The notes: generated by a model not told the origin, from the letters alone. A stretch of 64,000 nt of DNA from Ruminococcaceae bacterium UBA3903 (GCA_002391625.1 DGFJ01000016.1:62434-126433); one strand, 5' to 3'; numbered from the stretch's first letter, positions 11,912 through 20,154 are shown. Numbers and translations: made by a program.

Positions 11912-12724
11912 TTAATATTCCTCTATATTTATTCTGTGTACGTCATTTCCAATATCTCTGCCAAGGAACAGCCCGGCAATATTGCTAAAGCCTTCGACTC
12001 TGTCGCTAACAAAAAATTGATTATTTCCAGCTTGATTACTGCCATTTAGCTGACCGTTTTCCTTTAGCAGTGACGCTGCATACAACGCTGTTTCCCGACC
12101 AGAATCTATTAGTGTTACGTTGTCACCCATAACAGCTGATATTGCCTCACGCAAAATAGGGTAGTGGGTACAGCCCATAATAAGAGTGTCTATATCCTTT
12201 TCCTTTAACTTTTGCAGATAGCGTTTCACAACCATGAAAACAATGGGATCATCCTTTGAGATGAATCCGTTTTCTACCAAGGGTACAAACAGGGGGCAAT
12301 CCTGTTGAAAAACTTCAATAGAAGCGTTCAAGGCCTCAATCTCTTTTTTATAGGATTTACTGCTTATGGTGGCGGTTGTACCAATAACACCAATCCTTCC
12401 ATTTTTTGTAGCTTTAACAGCTGATGCAGCGGTTGGCTTTACAACACCAGTAAAGGGTACTGCGAAGCTGCCGTTAAGGCTGTCTATTACAGAGCTAACA
12501 GTGCCACAGGCTACTATTATAAGCTTTACATTTTTACTTTGTAAAAAGTTAGCATCCTGTTTAGCGTATCTAATGATAGTTTCCTTACTTCTGTTACCGT
12601 AGGGAACTCGACCTGTATCACCAAAGTACACTATGTTTTCGTTTGGTAAAAAGCTTAACAGCTCCTTTACAGCGGTCAGACCACCTAAACCAGAGTCGAA
12701 TACTCCAATAGGCTCAAAAGACAT
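11912..12724 (-). CDS. murI: Glutamate racemase
   Basis: Interconverts L- and D-glutamate to supply D-Glu for peptidoglycan. The family signature IGVFDSGLGGLTAV opens the protein. The two catalytic cysteines are in VACGTVSS and MGCTHYPILR, and DTGRVPYG is also conserved. I chose the ATG at 12724 (270 residues) over an in-frame TTG at 12733, because the AAAGG site is too close to the TTG. It is first in the operon with DUF1934 and argS. Confidence 0.96.
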   Translation of the reverse strand: MSFEPIGVFDSGLGGLTAVKELLSFLPNENIVYFGDTGRVPYGNRSKETIIRYAKQDANFLQSKNVKLIIVACGTVSSVIDSLNGSFAVPFTGVVKPTAASAVKATKNGRIGVIGTTATISSKSYKKEIEALNASIEVFQQDCPLFVPLVENGFISKDDPIVFMVVKRYLQKLKEKDIDTLIMGCTHYPILREAISAVMGDNVTLIDSGRETALYAASLLKENGQLNGSNQAGNNQFFVSDRVEGFSNIAGLFLGRDIGNDVHRINIEEY

Positions 12725-12805
12725 ATTGCTCAACCTTTCTTCTGCGAATAGGAGTGAAAATCTCCCAATAAGGCATATTTAATCAATTTATTCATCTAAC
12801 TAAAT

Positions 12806-12834
12806 ATATTACCATATATTCAAATTAGGTGCAA
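12806..12834 (-). promoter_or_regulatory. Candidate promoter of the murI operon
   Basis: On the minus strand: TTGCAC (12834-12829), a 17-bp spacer and TAATAT (12811-12806). It lies about 80 nt upstream of murI in the AT-rich divergent gap. Confidence 0.5.
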
Positions 12835-12858
12835 TCCAAAAAATATATAAAATTATCG

Positions 12859-12886
12859 TGACAAATTGTCCGATTAGCTGTATAAT
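12859..12886 (+). promoter_or_regulatory. Candidate promoter of the 12944 gene
   Basis: GTGACA (12859-12864), a 16-bp spacer and a perfect TATAAT (12881-12886). The divergent gap 12725-12943 therefore seems to hold back-to-back promoters. Confidence 0.5.
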
Positions 12887-12943
12887 AAAAACTAAATGTA
12901 TAAAGGAAATCCCTTTGAATTAACAATAAAGGAATGAAGATAA

Positions 12944-13738
12944 ATGACGGATAATTTTTTTGCTATAATTAACAATAAAGTATTCAACACATTGGAAAGC
13001 CGTGGATACACAAAAAATAAGGTTGAAAGCGATAACGACAATGAACAGGCGGCTTTGTTTACTGGTGAAAATGACGCTTATACAGTTATATATTATCGTG
13101 ACGTGAAGCACGTTGTCCTGCGTACCTGTGCTATGACGGAGGAGGGCCCTGATAATGAGTGGAAAACCTTGGCAACATGGATGTTTGACCCTGCTACTGA
13201 TGGTGAAAAACAAGCAGAAAGCATAGGCAACGACTTTGCATCTTCTTTAGCAGCACCTATCAGAAAAAGAGCTACACCAACAAAGAAAAAGAGGAAGAGC
13301 GATGATGGCAATGCTGATCCTTTATTTTTTAGCAAACGTATGGTTAACGTGTTTCCAGAGCTAAAGTACGAAATCAAAGATGAACAAAATGGATATTCGC
13401 CTTTTCGTGGAGTGACCTTTGCCAGAAAGTTTATAGTGCCAAAGGTTAACGCTTTGCTGTCCTCAGGAAACGTAGCAGATATACAAAAAATGGCGAATAT
13501 TTTATCTGCACAATATAATGCTGGTGATTTAGATACACGTTCAATAATTACCATGGTGGTGCTGAACTCCATAGACAATGAGCAGAATGAGGAAAAGCTT
13601 AGGGACAAGTTAAGCGAGGATTTAGTCAGGGCTTGGCAATTTGGAAAAGGCTTTAAGGGCAAAAAGGTAAAACCAGAGAAATTTAAACCAAAGAAGAAAA
13701 CCATGGCAGAGCGTTTAGCTGGAGCTGACGGAAAGTAA
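12944..13738 (+). CDS. Conserved-looking basic protein, function unknown
   Basis: 264 residues, no signal peptide or membrane helix, so probably cytoplasmic. Three parts are visible: an N-terminal alpha/beta domain of about 95 residues (sheet segment AYTVIYYRDVKHVVLRTC), a lysine-rich linker (TPTKKKRKSDDG, about 122-133), and a mostly helical domain ending in a strongly basic tail (FKGKKVKPEKFKPKKKTMAERL). The tail could bind RNA, DNA or the ribosome, but this is inference. I cannot assign a family. It lies between the divergent murI promoter and the rpmG-secE-nusG operon, with its own promoter. Confidence 0.85.
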   Translation: MTDNFFAIINNKVFNTLESRGYTKNKVESDNDNEQAALFTGENDAYTVIYYRDVKHVVLRTCAMTEEGPDNEWKTLATWMFDPATDGEKQAESIGNDFASSLAAPIRKRATPTKKKRKSDDGNADPLFFSKRMVNVFPELKYEIKDEQNGYSPFRGVTFARKFIVPKVNALLSSGNVADIQKMANILSAQYNAGDLDTRSIITMVVLNSIDNEQNEEKLRDKLSEDLVRAWQFGKGFKGKKVKPEKFKPKKKTMAERLAGADGK

Positions 13739-13848
13739 AAAAGTGAATAATTAATCAAAATAAGCTGTACGGTGAGTTTTGATTTTATTAACAGCAGTGC
13801 AGTGTATATTGCACTGCACAAATTATAGGGCTTTTTGCAAAAAAGTTC

Positions 13849-13877
13849 TTGACGAGTAGCAATATGTATGGTATAGT
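13849..13877 (+). promoter_or_regulatory. Promoter of rpmG-secE-nusG-rplKA
   Basis: TTGACG (13849-13854), a 17-bp spacer and TATAGT (13872-13877). The leader to rpmG is about 85 nt and holds a weak A/T-rich hairpin (AAAAAGGGGC...GCCTTTTT, about 13893-13920). Confidence 0.65.
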
Positions 13878-13970
13878 GGTATTACCTCAAAAAAAGGGGC
13901 TTATTTTTTTGTGCCTTTTTAGAGAGGGAGGCTGAATATATACCGCAATTAATCGGGGGTGCCGTTAGAA

Positions 13971-14120
13971 ATGAGAGTAAAAGTTACATTAGCCTGCACA
14001 GAGTGCAAACAGAGAAACTACAACACAATGAAAAATAAGAAAAATGATCCGGACAGACTGGAAATGAACAAGTATTGCAGATTTTGCAAAAAACATACTC
14101 TGCATAAGGAAACAAAATAA
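13971..14120 (+). CDS. rpmG: 50S ribosomal protein L33 (zinc-binding form)
   Basis: 49-residue large-subunit protein reading [19 protein letters not shown] at its start. Two CxxC pairs (C9/C12 and C36/C39) show this is the zinc-containing C+ paralogue. GGGGGTG lies about 10 nt before the ATG. rpmG-secE-nusG is the standard bacterial order; secE starts 20 nt later. A zinc-free paralogue elsewhere in the genome is possible but not visible here. Confidence 0.95.
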   Translation: MRVKVTLACTECKQRNYNTMKNKKNDPDRLEMNKYCRFCKKHTLHKETK

Positions 14121-14140
14121 TTTACCGGAGGTAGGTAGTT

Positions 14141-14392
14141 ATGGCTGACAATAAGGTCGAAAAAAAGACTGAAAAGCAGAAAGATAAGAAGCCAAACATT
14201 TTTGCAAGAATTGCAAAATACTTCCGTGAATGCAAGAGCGAAGTCAAGAAGGTTACATGGCCTGCTCCTAAAGCTGTTTTCAAAAATACAGGTATAGTAT
14301 TGGCTATGATAATTGTCATAGGTTTGTTCATTTTTGCTCTTGACCAAGGACTTTACGCATTGTTAGGTCTTGTTATGCAAACAGCAGCTTAA
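14141..14392 (+). CDS. secE: Preprotein translocase subunit SecE
   Basis: Essential clamp subunit of the SecYEG channel. 83 residues: a charged Lys-rich N-terminus, the conserved cytoplasmic amphipathic segment (FRECKSEVKKVTWPAPK), and one transmembrane helix (about residues 49-75). This is the short single-helix form typical of Gram-positives. CCGGAGGTAGG precedes the ATG; nusG starts 23 nt after the stop. Confidence 0.96.
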   Translation: MADNKVEKKTEKQKDKKPNIFARIAKYFRECKSEVKKVTWPAPKAVFKNTGIVLAMIIVIGLFIFALDQGLYALLGLVMQTAA

Positions 14393-14415
14393 TAATGTTG
14401 AAAGGATGAGGTGCA

Positions 14416-14940
14416 ATGCCGGAAGAAGCAAAGTGGTATGTTGTTCACACCTATTCTGGGTATGAAAACAAAGTAGCTTCTAATCTGGAGAAAACTGTTG
14501 ATAACAGAAATCTTCAAGAATACATTCAAGAGGTAAAGGTTCCTACTGAGCTTGTTACAGAAATCCGCGAGGATGGTTCTGCCAAGGATGTGGAAAGAAA
14601 AATTTATCCTGGATATGTATTTATCAAAATGGTTTACACCGACGAAACATGGTATGTCGTACGTAATATTCGTGGTTGTACCGGCTTTGTTGGACCATCT
14701 TCCAAACCTATTCCGCTGTCATCTGATGAAGTAGTAAGAATGGGTGTGGAAACAAAATCAATAGAGGTTTCCTACAACGTAGGCGATTCAGTTCGTATCA
14801 TCGACGGTCCGTTAGAGGACTTTGTAGGTGTGGTTGAGGAAATCGACACAGAAAAAAATCTTGTTCGTGTTACAGTATCTATGTTCGGACGAGAGACACC
14901 TGTGGAGCTTGAGTTAAATCAAGCTGAACCACTGGAGTAA
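14416..14940 (+). CDS. nusG: Transcription termination/antitermination protein NusG
   Basis: Binds RNA polymerase and modulates pausing, termination and coupling to translation. The NGN domain covers the first half (KWYVVHTYSGYENKVASNL at the start, GYVFIKMV, VRNIRGCTGFVG). The C-terminal KOW domain starts near VGDSVRIIDGPLEDFVG. 174 residues, normal length, without the extra domain found in some thermophiles. Confidence 0.98.
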   Translation: MPEEAKWYVVHTYSGYENKVASNLEKTVDNRNLQEYIQEVKVPTELVTEIREDGSAKDVERKIYPGYVFIKMVYTDETWYVVRNIRGCTGFVGPSSKPIPLSSDEVVRMGVETKSIEVSYNVGDSVRIIDGPLEDFVGVVEEIDTEKNLVRVTVSMFGRETPVELELNQAEPLE

Positions 14941-15000
14941 TTAACGTTAATAATCTAGTTCCTATATAGTTGCTAGTTATTATTGAGGGACATAGTCCCT

Positions 15001-15043
15001 TGTGGGAGGAACGGTACAATGTATCGCTCCGCAAGCTACCACG
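15001..15043 (+). promoter_or_regulatory. Candidate L1-binding mRNA site before rplK
   Basis: GTGGGAGGAAC (from 15002) and GCTACCAC (15035-15042) can pair GTGG with CCAC around an internal loop. The same two strands, GUGGGAGG and UACCAC, form the L1-binding site in helix 76 of 23S rRNA (established). L1 is known to repress its operon by binding a mimic of that site. The identification here is inference. The 5' part of the gap also has a small hairpin (AGGGACATAGTCCCT, about 14986-15000). Confidence 0.5.
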
Positions 15044-15065
15044 AATTTTGGAGGTGCAAAAAGAA

Positions 15066-15491
15066 ATGGCTCAGAAGGTAGTAGGCTTTATAAAGCTACA
15101 AATACCTGCCGGTAAGGCTACTCCGGCACCACCTGTTGGTCCTGCACTAGGACAGCACGGTGTCAACATTATGGCGTTCACAAAAGAATTTAACGAACGT
15201 ACAAAAAACGACGCAGGTTTAATTATTCCTGTCGTTATTACAGTTTATGCAGATCGTTCTTTTACATTTGTAACAAAAACACCACCTGCAGCTGTATTGA
15301 TTAAAAAAGCATGTGGAATCCAAAGCGGTTCTGGCGTGCCAAACAAAACAAAGGTTGCAAAGATTACCCGTGAGCAGGTTAAGCAGATTGCAGAGCAAAA
15401 AATGCCTGACCTAAATGCAGCAACTGTTGAAGCAGCTACTAGTATGGTTGCTGGTACAGCACGCAGCATGGGCATTGAAGTAGTCGATTGA
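15066..15491 (+). CDS. rplK: 50S ribosomal protein L11
   Basis: Component of the GTPase-associated centre; binds 23S rRNA near the factor site. The frame is open from 14970, but the start is placed at the ATG at 15066 ([18 protein letters not shown]) because GGAGGTG lies 9 nt before it and the resulting 141 residues match the family. The conserved [15 protein letters not shown] and the C-terminal RNA-binding domain ([19 protein letters not shown]) are present. Cotranscribed with nusG and rplA. Confidence 0.98.
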   Translation: MAQKVVGFIKLQIPAGKATPAPPVGPALGQHGVNIMAFTKEFNERTKNDAGLIIPVVITVYADRSFTFVTKTPPAAVLIKKACGIQSGSGVPNKTKVAKITREQVKQIAEQKMPDLNAATVEAATSMVAGTARSMGIEVVD

Positions 15492-15500
15492 TCAAAACCC

Positions 15501-15533
15501 GGGTGGGAGGAAACAAATCCGATTTTACCACTC
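15501..15533 (+). promoter_or_regulatory. Second candidate L1-binding mRNA site, before rplA
   Basis: GGTGGGAGGAAAC (15502-15514) and TTTTACCACT (15523-15532) repeat the motif found before rplK: GTGGGAGGAA then TACCAC, with GTGG/CCAC pairing. It lies directly upstream of the rplA Shine-Dalgarno (GGGAGG), a suitable place for L1 to block its own translation. Inference from similarity to the 23S rRNA site. Confidence 0.5.
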
Positions 15534-15549
15534 AACAGGGAGGAAAACA

Positions 15550-16257
15550 ATGAAACACGGTAAAAAATATGTTGATAGCGTAAAGCTAATCGACAGAACA
15601 AAACAATATGATGCTAATGAAGCATTAGGTCTTTGTGTAAAGACTGCAACAGCTAAGTTTGATGAAACTGTTGAAGTTCATGTAAAGCTTGGTGTTGATA
15701 GCCGTCATGCTGACCAGCAGGTTAGAGGCGCTATCGTTCTACCACATGGTACAGGTAAAAGCGTTAAGGTTCTGGCAGTATGTAAGGGCGATAACGTAAA
15801 GCTAGCTGAAGAAGCTGGTGCTGACTATGTAGGTGCTGAGGAGTTCACACAGAAGATTCAGGCTGAAGGCTGGATGGACTTTGACGTACTAATTACAACA
15901 CCTGACATGATGGGTCTTGTAGGTCGTTTAGGTAAGGTTCTAGGCCCTCGTGGTTTAATGCCTAACCCTAAGGCTGGTACTGTTACTACTGACATTGCTA
16001 AGGCTATTAAAGAAGCTAAGGCAGGTAAGATAGAGTACCGTCTGGACAAAACAAATATCATTCACTGTCCTATTGGCAAGGTTTCTTTTGGTGAGGAAAA
16101 GCTTACTGAAAACTTTGACACATTGCTAACAGCTATTGTTAAAGCAAAACCAGCTGCTTCTAAAGGTCAGTATATTAAGTCTTGTGCTGTAACTAGCACA
16201 ATGGGCCCTGGCGTACGTGTTAACCCTAATAAGGTTGGCGGACAGTCAGAAGCTTAA
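15550..16257 (+). CDS. rplA: 50S ribosomal protein L1
   Basis: Forms the mobile L1 stalk that moves deacylated tRNA out of the E site, and represses its own mRNA. 235 residues, full length. Conserved parts include the N-terminal rRNA-binding stretch ([16 protein letters not shown]), [13 protein letters not shown] sequence ([13 protein letters not shown]), [19 protein letters not shown] and the end [18 protein letters not shown] precedes the ATG. Confidence 0.99.
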   Translation: MKHGKKYVDSVKLIDRTKQYDANEALGLCVKTATAKFDETVEVHVKLGVDSRHADQQVRGAIVLPHGTGKSVKVLAVCKGDNVKLAEEAGADYVGAEEFTQKIQAEGWMDFDVLITTPDMMGLVGRLGKVLGPRGLMPNPKAGTVTTDIAKAIKEAKAGKIEYRLDKTNIIHCPIGKVSFGEEKLTENFDTLLTAIVKAKPAASKGQYIKSCAVTSTMGPGVRVNPNKVGGQSEA

Positions 16258-16295
16258 TTAAAATCCTATACAGATATTTAATCTGTGTTGGTATA

Positions 16296-16432
16296 TTTAG
16301 CTGTTTTCCAAAGACAGCAGGTGCATATGCGTAAGGGTAACCAACCTGCCGAGGATGAGCATTGAACAATTATACGAAGTATAATTGTGATTATTGCCTC
16401 TCCTTAGGTACAGGGAGAGGCTATTTTTATGT
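16296..16432 (+). ncRNA. Ribosomal protein L10 leader with attenuator
   Basis: The rplA-rplJ gap contains the L10 leader hallmarks: CCAAAGACAGCAGGTGC at 16308-16324, AACCTGCCGAGGATGA at 16343-16358, then a hairpin (CAATTATAC / GTATAATTG) and an intrinsic terminator, GCCTCTCC (16396-16403) with GGAGAGGC (16414-16421) and TATTTTT. In the known family, free L10(L12)4 binds the kink-turn of the leader and favours the terminator, so rplJL is shut down when L10 is in excess. Confidence 0.9.
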
Positions 16433-16463
16433 TTGCATATATAGTTTATGGAGGTGAATTGAT

Positions 16464-16997
16464 TTGCCAAGTGAGAAAGTTTTAGAACAAAAGAAAGCAT
16501 TGGTTTCCGACCTTTCTGATAGACTGAAAAACTCAATTTCCGGTGTTGTTGTTAGCTATGAGGGTATCACAGTTGAGGACGATACAAAGCTTCGTAAGGA
16601 GCTTAGAGAAGCTGGTGTTAGCTATACAGTTATTAAGAATACTATGTTAGGTCGTGCCGCAGAACAGGTTGGTCTTGAAGGCTTAAAGCCAGTTCTTGAG
16701 GGTACTACTGCTCTTGCTACTTGTGATGAGGACTACGCAGCTCCTGCTCGTATTCTTTGCAAGTATGCAGATGCTCACGATAACTTTGCTGTAAAAAGCG
16801 GTTATATTGATGAGGAAGTTATTGAGATGGACAAGATTGTTAGCTTATCTAAGCTACCTACTCGTGATGTTCTTCTTGCTAACGTATTAGGTGCATTCCA
16901 GGCACCTATCGCAAGCTTTGCTCGTGCTATCCAAGCGGTAGTAGACCAAAGTGGCGAAGCTACAGATGCTCCTGCAGAAGAAGCTGCTGAAGCATAA
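16464..16997 (+). CDS. rplJ: 50S ribosomal protein L10
   Basis: Anchors L7/L12 dimers to the large subunit and autoregulates through the leader upstream. 177 residues. Start is TTG at 16464, chosen because GGAGGTG (16450-16456) is 7 nt upstream and no ATG fits. VVVSYEGITVEDDTKLRKELREAGV and the helical C-terminal L12-binding spine (LANVLGAFQAPIASFARAIQ) are typical. It ends in an Ala/Glu-rich tail. rplL follows after 42 nt with its own GGAGG. Confidence 0.97.
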   Translation: MPSEKVLEQKKALVSDLSDRLKNSISGVVVSYEGITVEDDTKLRKELREAGVSYTVIKNTMLGRAAEQVGLEGLKPVLEGTTALATCDEDYAAPARILCKYADAHDNFAVKSGYIDEEVIEMDKIVSLSKLPTRDVLLANVLGAFQAPIASFARAIQAVVDQSGEATDAPAEEAAEA

Positions 16998-17039
16998 TTT
17001 TGAAAATATTATTTATTAAATTAACGGAGGTTTATTATT

Positions 17040-17417
17040 ATGGCATCTGAGAAAATTACTGCTATGATCGAAGAATTAAAGGGCCTTACAGTTCTAGAGC
17101 TTTCTGAGCTTGTACATGCTGTTGAGGATGAGTTTGGTGTTTCTGCTGCTGCAGCTGTTGCTGTTGCTGCTCCTGGTGCTGATGGTGGCGCTGCTGCTGC
17201 TGAGAAGACAGAATTCGACGTAATTCTAAAGTCTTTCGGTGCAAGCAAAATGAACGTTATCAAGGCTGTTCGTGGTATCACAGGTCTTGGTCTAAAGGAA
17301 TCAAAAGAGCTTGTTGAAGGTGCTCCTAAGGCTATCAAAGAGGCTGTTTCTAAGGATGAGGCTGAGTCTATCCAGAAGCAACTTGAAGAGGCTGGCGCAG
17401 AGGTTGAGGTTAAATAA
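17040..17417 (+). CDS. rplL: 50S ribosomal protein L7/L12
   Basis: Stalk protein that recruits and activates translational GTPases. 125 residues in three parts: N-terminal dimerisation helices ([17 protein letters not shown]), an Ala/Gly-rich hinge (about 36-54), and the C-terminal domain ([35 protein letters not shown]). ACGGAGG precedes the ATG. A terminator follows immediately; in most Bacillota rpoB would come next. Confidence 0.99.
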   Translation: MASEKITAMIEELKGLTVLELSELVHAVEDEFGVSAAAAVAVAAPGADGGAAAAEKTEFDVILKSFGASKMNVIKAVRGITGLGLKESKELVEGAPKAIKEAVSKDEAESIQKQLEEAGAEVEVK

Positions 17418-17453
17418 TTTAACCCCAATTACAGCTTTTACAAAAGCACATTT

Positions 17454-17485
17454 AAAGGACACGGTTTATATCGTGTCCTTTTTTC
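17454..17485 (+). terminator. Intrinsic terminator after rplL
   Basis: AAAGGACACG (17454-17463) pairs with CGTGTCCTTT (17472-17481), 8-nt loop, then a T-run to 17484. It separates rplJL from the following cassette, and nothing further is seen up to 17699. Confidence 0.9.
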
Positions 17486-17699
17486 TTGGTCAAATTTGGT
17501 GTTTGGCTATCCATGGCTGCTAACTCTGCCTAAAAAGCAATGCACTAAAAATGCAAGGGCTTTGTGACATAGGAGTAGAATAATTAATCAACTAAAAAGT
17601 ATTTTCAATATGCGTATTTAAGTGTTAAAGGGTAATAATAGCAAAAACCTAGATATTGTGATAATATATATATAACTAAAATAGGATTGAAGTGAAAAA

Positions 17700-18266
17700 A
17701 TGATTAAAAATATTTCATATGCGGACTTTAAAAGATTATCAAAGGATAAAATTCATCGTGATTTTCCGCCTGATGAAATTCGTGAGATTCATGGAATAAA
17801 AAAGTTATATAAAAAGGGCTTATACAGCTGTAGTGTTATGTACAGTGGGGAAAAAATGGTTGCCTATGGCTGTTTTATACGCAATGATTTCACACAAGGG
17901 GTATTGCTGGACTATTTGGCGGTAGAGCCTGAATATCGTGGAACCGGTGTGGGAAGCTCTTTTTTGTGCGAAGTAAGAAAAAATATAGATTGTCCAGGCT
18001 TAATCATAGAGTGCGAATGTCCTGAAACAGCACAATCAAATGAAGAAAAGCTTGTGCGGGAAAGGCGAATACAATTTTATATTAATAACGGTGCTACACT
18101 GTCAAGCGAAGTCTGGGAGGCTTTTAATGTGAAATATAATTTGCTATGGCTGCCTGTTAATCAACCCTTGGGTAGCTTAAGCTTAGCACAAGAAATCCGA
18201 ACCATATACCGCAGTGCTATACCATATCCATTTTCTCGATTTCTCCCTAAATATAGAAAATTGTAG
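17700..18266 (+). CDS. GNAT-family N-acetyltransferase
   Basis: 188 residues. The acetyl-CoA-binding motif A is clear: LLDYLAVEPEYRGTGVGSSF (about residues 70-89) with the R-G-x-G-x-G loop, followed by the helix that packs on the cofactor. The C-terminal part (QFYINNGAT, 'FY-x-x-x-G') is the usual motif B. The substrate cannot be predicted. The Shine-Dalgarno is weak (TTGAAGTG). It is the first gene in the stretch where rpoBC would be expected, and has its own terminator. Confidence 0.88.
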   Translation: MIKNISYADFKRLSKDKIHRDFPPDEIREIHGIKKLYKKGLYSCSVMYSGEKMVAYGCFIRNDFTQGVLLDYLAVEPEYRGTGVGSSFLCEVRKNIDCPGLIIECECPETAQSNEEKLVRERRIQFYINNGATLSSEVWEAFNVKYNLLWLPVNQPLGSLSLAQEIRTIYRSAIPYPFSRFLPKYRKL

Positions 18267-18310
18267 TGTTATATTTTTTGTAATGTAAATGATAAGCTAT
18301 ATGATAGCAT

Positions 18311-18354
18311 ATAGGCGATAAACGACTTTATTAGCTGTTTATCGCCTATTTTAT
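18311..18354 (+). terminator. Terminator after the GNAT gene
   Basis: A 13-bp stem (ATAGGCGATAAAC at 18311-18323, complement at 18337-18349) followed by TTTTA. Confidence 0.75.
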
Positions 18355-18576
18355 AGTATTTAACGGGGTGTTATGTGTAAATACATAACAAAAATTTATT
18401 AGTTAATTTTATATTGTTATAAATTGTTTATAAAGCACAAATCAATATATAAATTGTTAGTAGTTATAACTGTTGATAAACAAATAAATATAATATATAA
18501 TAAATGTAAAGAATAAATGAGTTTTTATTTTACTCGACCAAGAAATAATTAAAATGTTAATGTGCAGGTCAGCAGC
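18355..18576. other. AT-rich gap without a recognised gene
   Basis: About 220 bp of very AT-rich DNA between the GNAT terminator and the lipoprotein gene. It probably contains the promoter of the exported-protein genes, with several TATAAT-like boxes (for example around 18488-18500), but no -35/-10 pair stands out. Confidence 0.5.
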
Positions 18577-18753
18577 ATGAAGAGGTTATTTAAAATTGCA
18601 GCTTTGGTTTTGGCTATGATAATAACAGTTGGCTGTGTTCCAATTTCGGAAAATGAACCCTTAGGTCATGCTTATCCTATATACAATAAAAATATCTTTG
18701 ATATGGCAGAGGATTACCCAAAAATGAAGTTCATATTTTTCTATGTGGTTTAA
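18577..18753 (+). CDS. Small putative lipoprotein
   Basis: 58 residues from the ATG at 18577; an in-frame GTG at 18562 would add five residues without a better binding site. KR at the start, a hydrophobic stretch and the lipobox-like ITVGC put a lipidated cysteine at about residue 20, leaving a mature peptide of only some 39 residues that ends in hydrophobic FIFFYVV. The length and odd ending suggest either a genuinely tiny lipoprotein or the remnant of a longer gene. No family recognised. Confidence 0.6.
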   Translation: MKRLFKIAALVLAMIITVGCVPISENEPLGHAYPIYNKNIFDMAEDYPKMKFIFFYVV

Positions 18754-18801
18754 TTATAATTATAATTATATAGGTTGTAGCTTGAAAGGAGCCGATTTAC
18801 A

Positions 18802-19374
18802 ATGAAAAAAATATTAACAATATGTGGCTTGGTGGCAGTTATGATAGGTGTAGCTCTTGTTAATTTCAATGTGGGGGTCAGTGCTGATATTGAACCATAT
18901 AATCCAAATGACTATCCGCTAGAGGGTGGTGTTTTAGACATAGTAGAGGACAGTACAATATCACCAGAGCGAGAGCAGATGTTAGCTGAAAAAAAGCGTC
19001 TGATGGAGGCAGGAGAAAATTCATATGATGTGGAAAGCTATTCAGTATCAGAGGATAGCGAAACAAAGGAGTCACCAGAGGAGGCAGATGCCCTTAAGAT
19101 GAAAATAACACAAGATGACCAACAGGGGTCGAAGCTTAAAGAAATGGTAATAGAAACCATAAAGATTATGAATACAAAAACAGACAATAATTTTTCTGTG
19201 CCGTTATTGTATTCGTATGATAAGGTACAATTCAAGACCGCAGTAGAGCTGTATAATAGCAATTTAGTAAATTATTCACAAAGGACACGTTTGAAAGAAT
19301 ATATTGGCTATTATGCTATTGCCCTTCGCAGTACGGATGAAATATATCCACAGGTGAAACAGATATTGGGATAA
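18802..19374 (+). CDS. Exported protein, function unknown
   Basis: 190 residues with a signal peptide (MKKILTICGLVAVMIGVALV, likely cleavage after VSA at residue 28). The mature part has a highly acidic, Ser/Glu-rich middle (about 50-95) and a helical C-terminal half (from LKEMVIETIKIMNTKTDNN). AAAGGAG lies 10 nt before the ATG. It sits 48 nt after the small lipoprotein and 16 nt before the next anchored protein, so the three are probably cotranscribed. No family recognised. Confidence 0.82.
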   Translation: MKKILTICGLVAVMIGVALVNFNVGVSADIEPYNPNDYPLEGGVLDIVEDSTISPEREQMLAEKKRLMEAGENSYDVESYSVSEDSETKESPEEADALKMKITQDDQQGSKLKEMVIETIKIMNTKTDNNFSVPLLYSYDKVQFKTAVELYNSNLVNYSQRTRLKEYIGYYAIALRSTDEIYPQVKQILG

Positions 19375-19390
19375 ATATGGAGGCTTACTT

Positions 19391-19819
19391 ATGAAGACTG
19401 CAAAGAAAGCAATGCGTGTAGTTTTAATCGTTGTGCTGTCTATTTTAGGATTAATACTGTTAACAGCTGGTGTGTGGTTTGGCTACAATGTGTATCTTGA
19501 CAATAAGACAGAATATGACGGCGTACCTGTTTTAAATGAAACTAGATGCTTTGAAAAGTCACAGGGCAACACATTTAAATTCTATACTACACACACAGAA
19601 AGAGAAATAAAGGATTTTTATAATGATTACTTAGATAATCTTCCGCACGTTGCTTATAAGGATGGAAGAGATGAAACAACAATGTTTTACGATAATAAAA
19701 CAGGTCATGTATATACACGGGATATATTTTTTGGTGGATATATAGAGGGCAGTGGCAAGACCATGTATATTGTTTCCTACAAGGATTACAATGATAAGGA
19801 TATGGAAATAGTAGAATAA
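19391..19819 (+). CDS. Membrane-anchored extracytoplasmic protein, function unknown
   Basis: 142 residues. A basic N-terminus (MKTAKKAMR) is followed by one transmembrane helix (about residues 9-34) and an exterior domain of about 105 residues. This contains Tyr-rich strands and the motif FKFYTTHTEREIKDFYNDYL, reminiscent of small secreted domains in which a helix packs on a sheet; no family is assigned. GGAGG precedes the ATG. Last gene of the exported-protein group. Confidence 0.82.
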   Translation: MKTAKKAMRVVLIVVLSILGLILLTAGVWFGYNVYLDNKTEYDGVPVLNETRCFEKSQGNTFKFYTTHTEREIKDFYNDYLDNLPHVAYKDGRDETTMFYDNKTGHVYTRDIFFGGYIEGSGKTMYIVSYKDYNDKDMEIVE

Positions 19820-19929
19820 AACAAATAATTCAAATGTAATAATCCATGGTGAGGAAAGAAAAAATATTTTAGCTAAAAAATTAAGAGTAGGGCGTTAAAA
19901 AAACGCCAAGGAAAATCAGAAATAAATAG

Positions 19930-19985
19930 TTGACAAAGTGCCATTGCTGTGATAAGATTGTTAATTGTCGAGCAATGGCATTTTT
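19930..19985 (+). promoter_or_regulatory. Promoter of rpsL-rpsG-fusA-tuf overlapped by a dyad
   Basis: TTGACA (19930-19935), a 17-bp spacer and TAAGAT (19953-19958). A 10-bp inverted repeat, TGCCATTGCT (19939-19948) and AGCAATGGCA (19971-19980), brackets the -10 box, and TTTTT follows. For upstream transcription this can act as a terminator of the exported-protein group; for the str operon the left arm lies upstream of the transcript start. The rest of 19820-20154 holds a small GGCGTT/AACGCC hairpin (19891-19907) and a leader of about 190 nt. Confidence 0.6.
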
Positions 19986-20154
19986 GCGTAATTTTGCATG
20001 AGGAGATATGTGCGAAATGTGGTAAAATCTTTTTTGCAAAGACATAATTATGTATATTACCCACAGGTGTAATATTATACGTTGATTTGGCAATAAATAA
20101 TTTGTTGCCATTTAACACCAAAAAATTTTTAGTATCGAGGAAAGGAGGAAAAAC

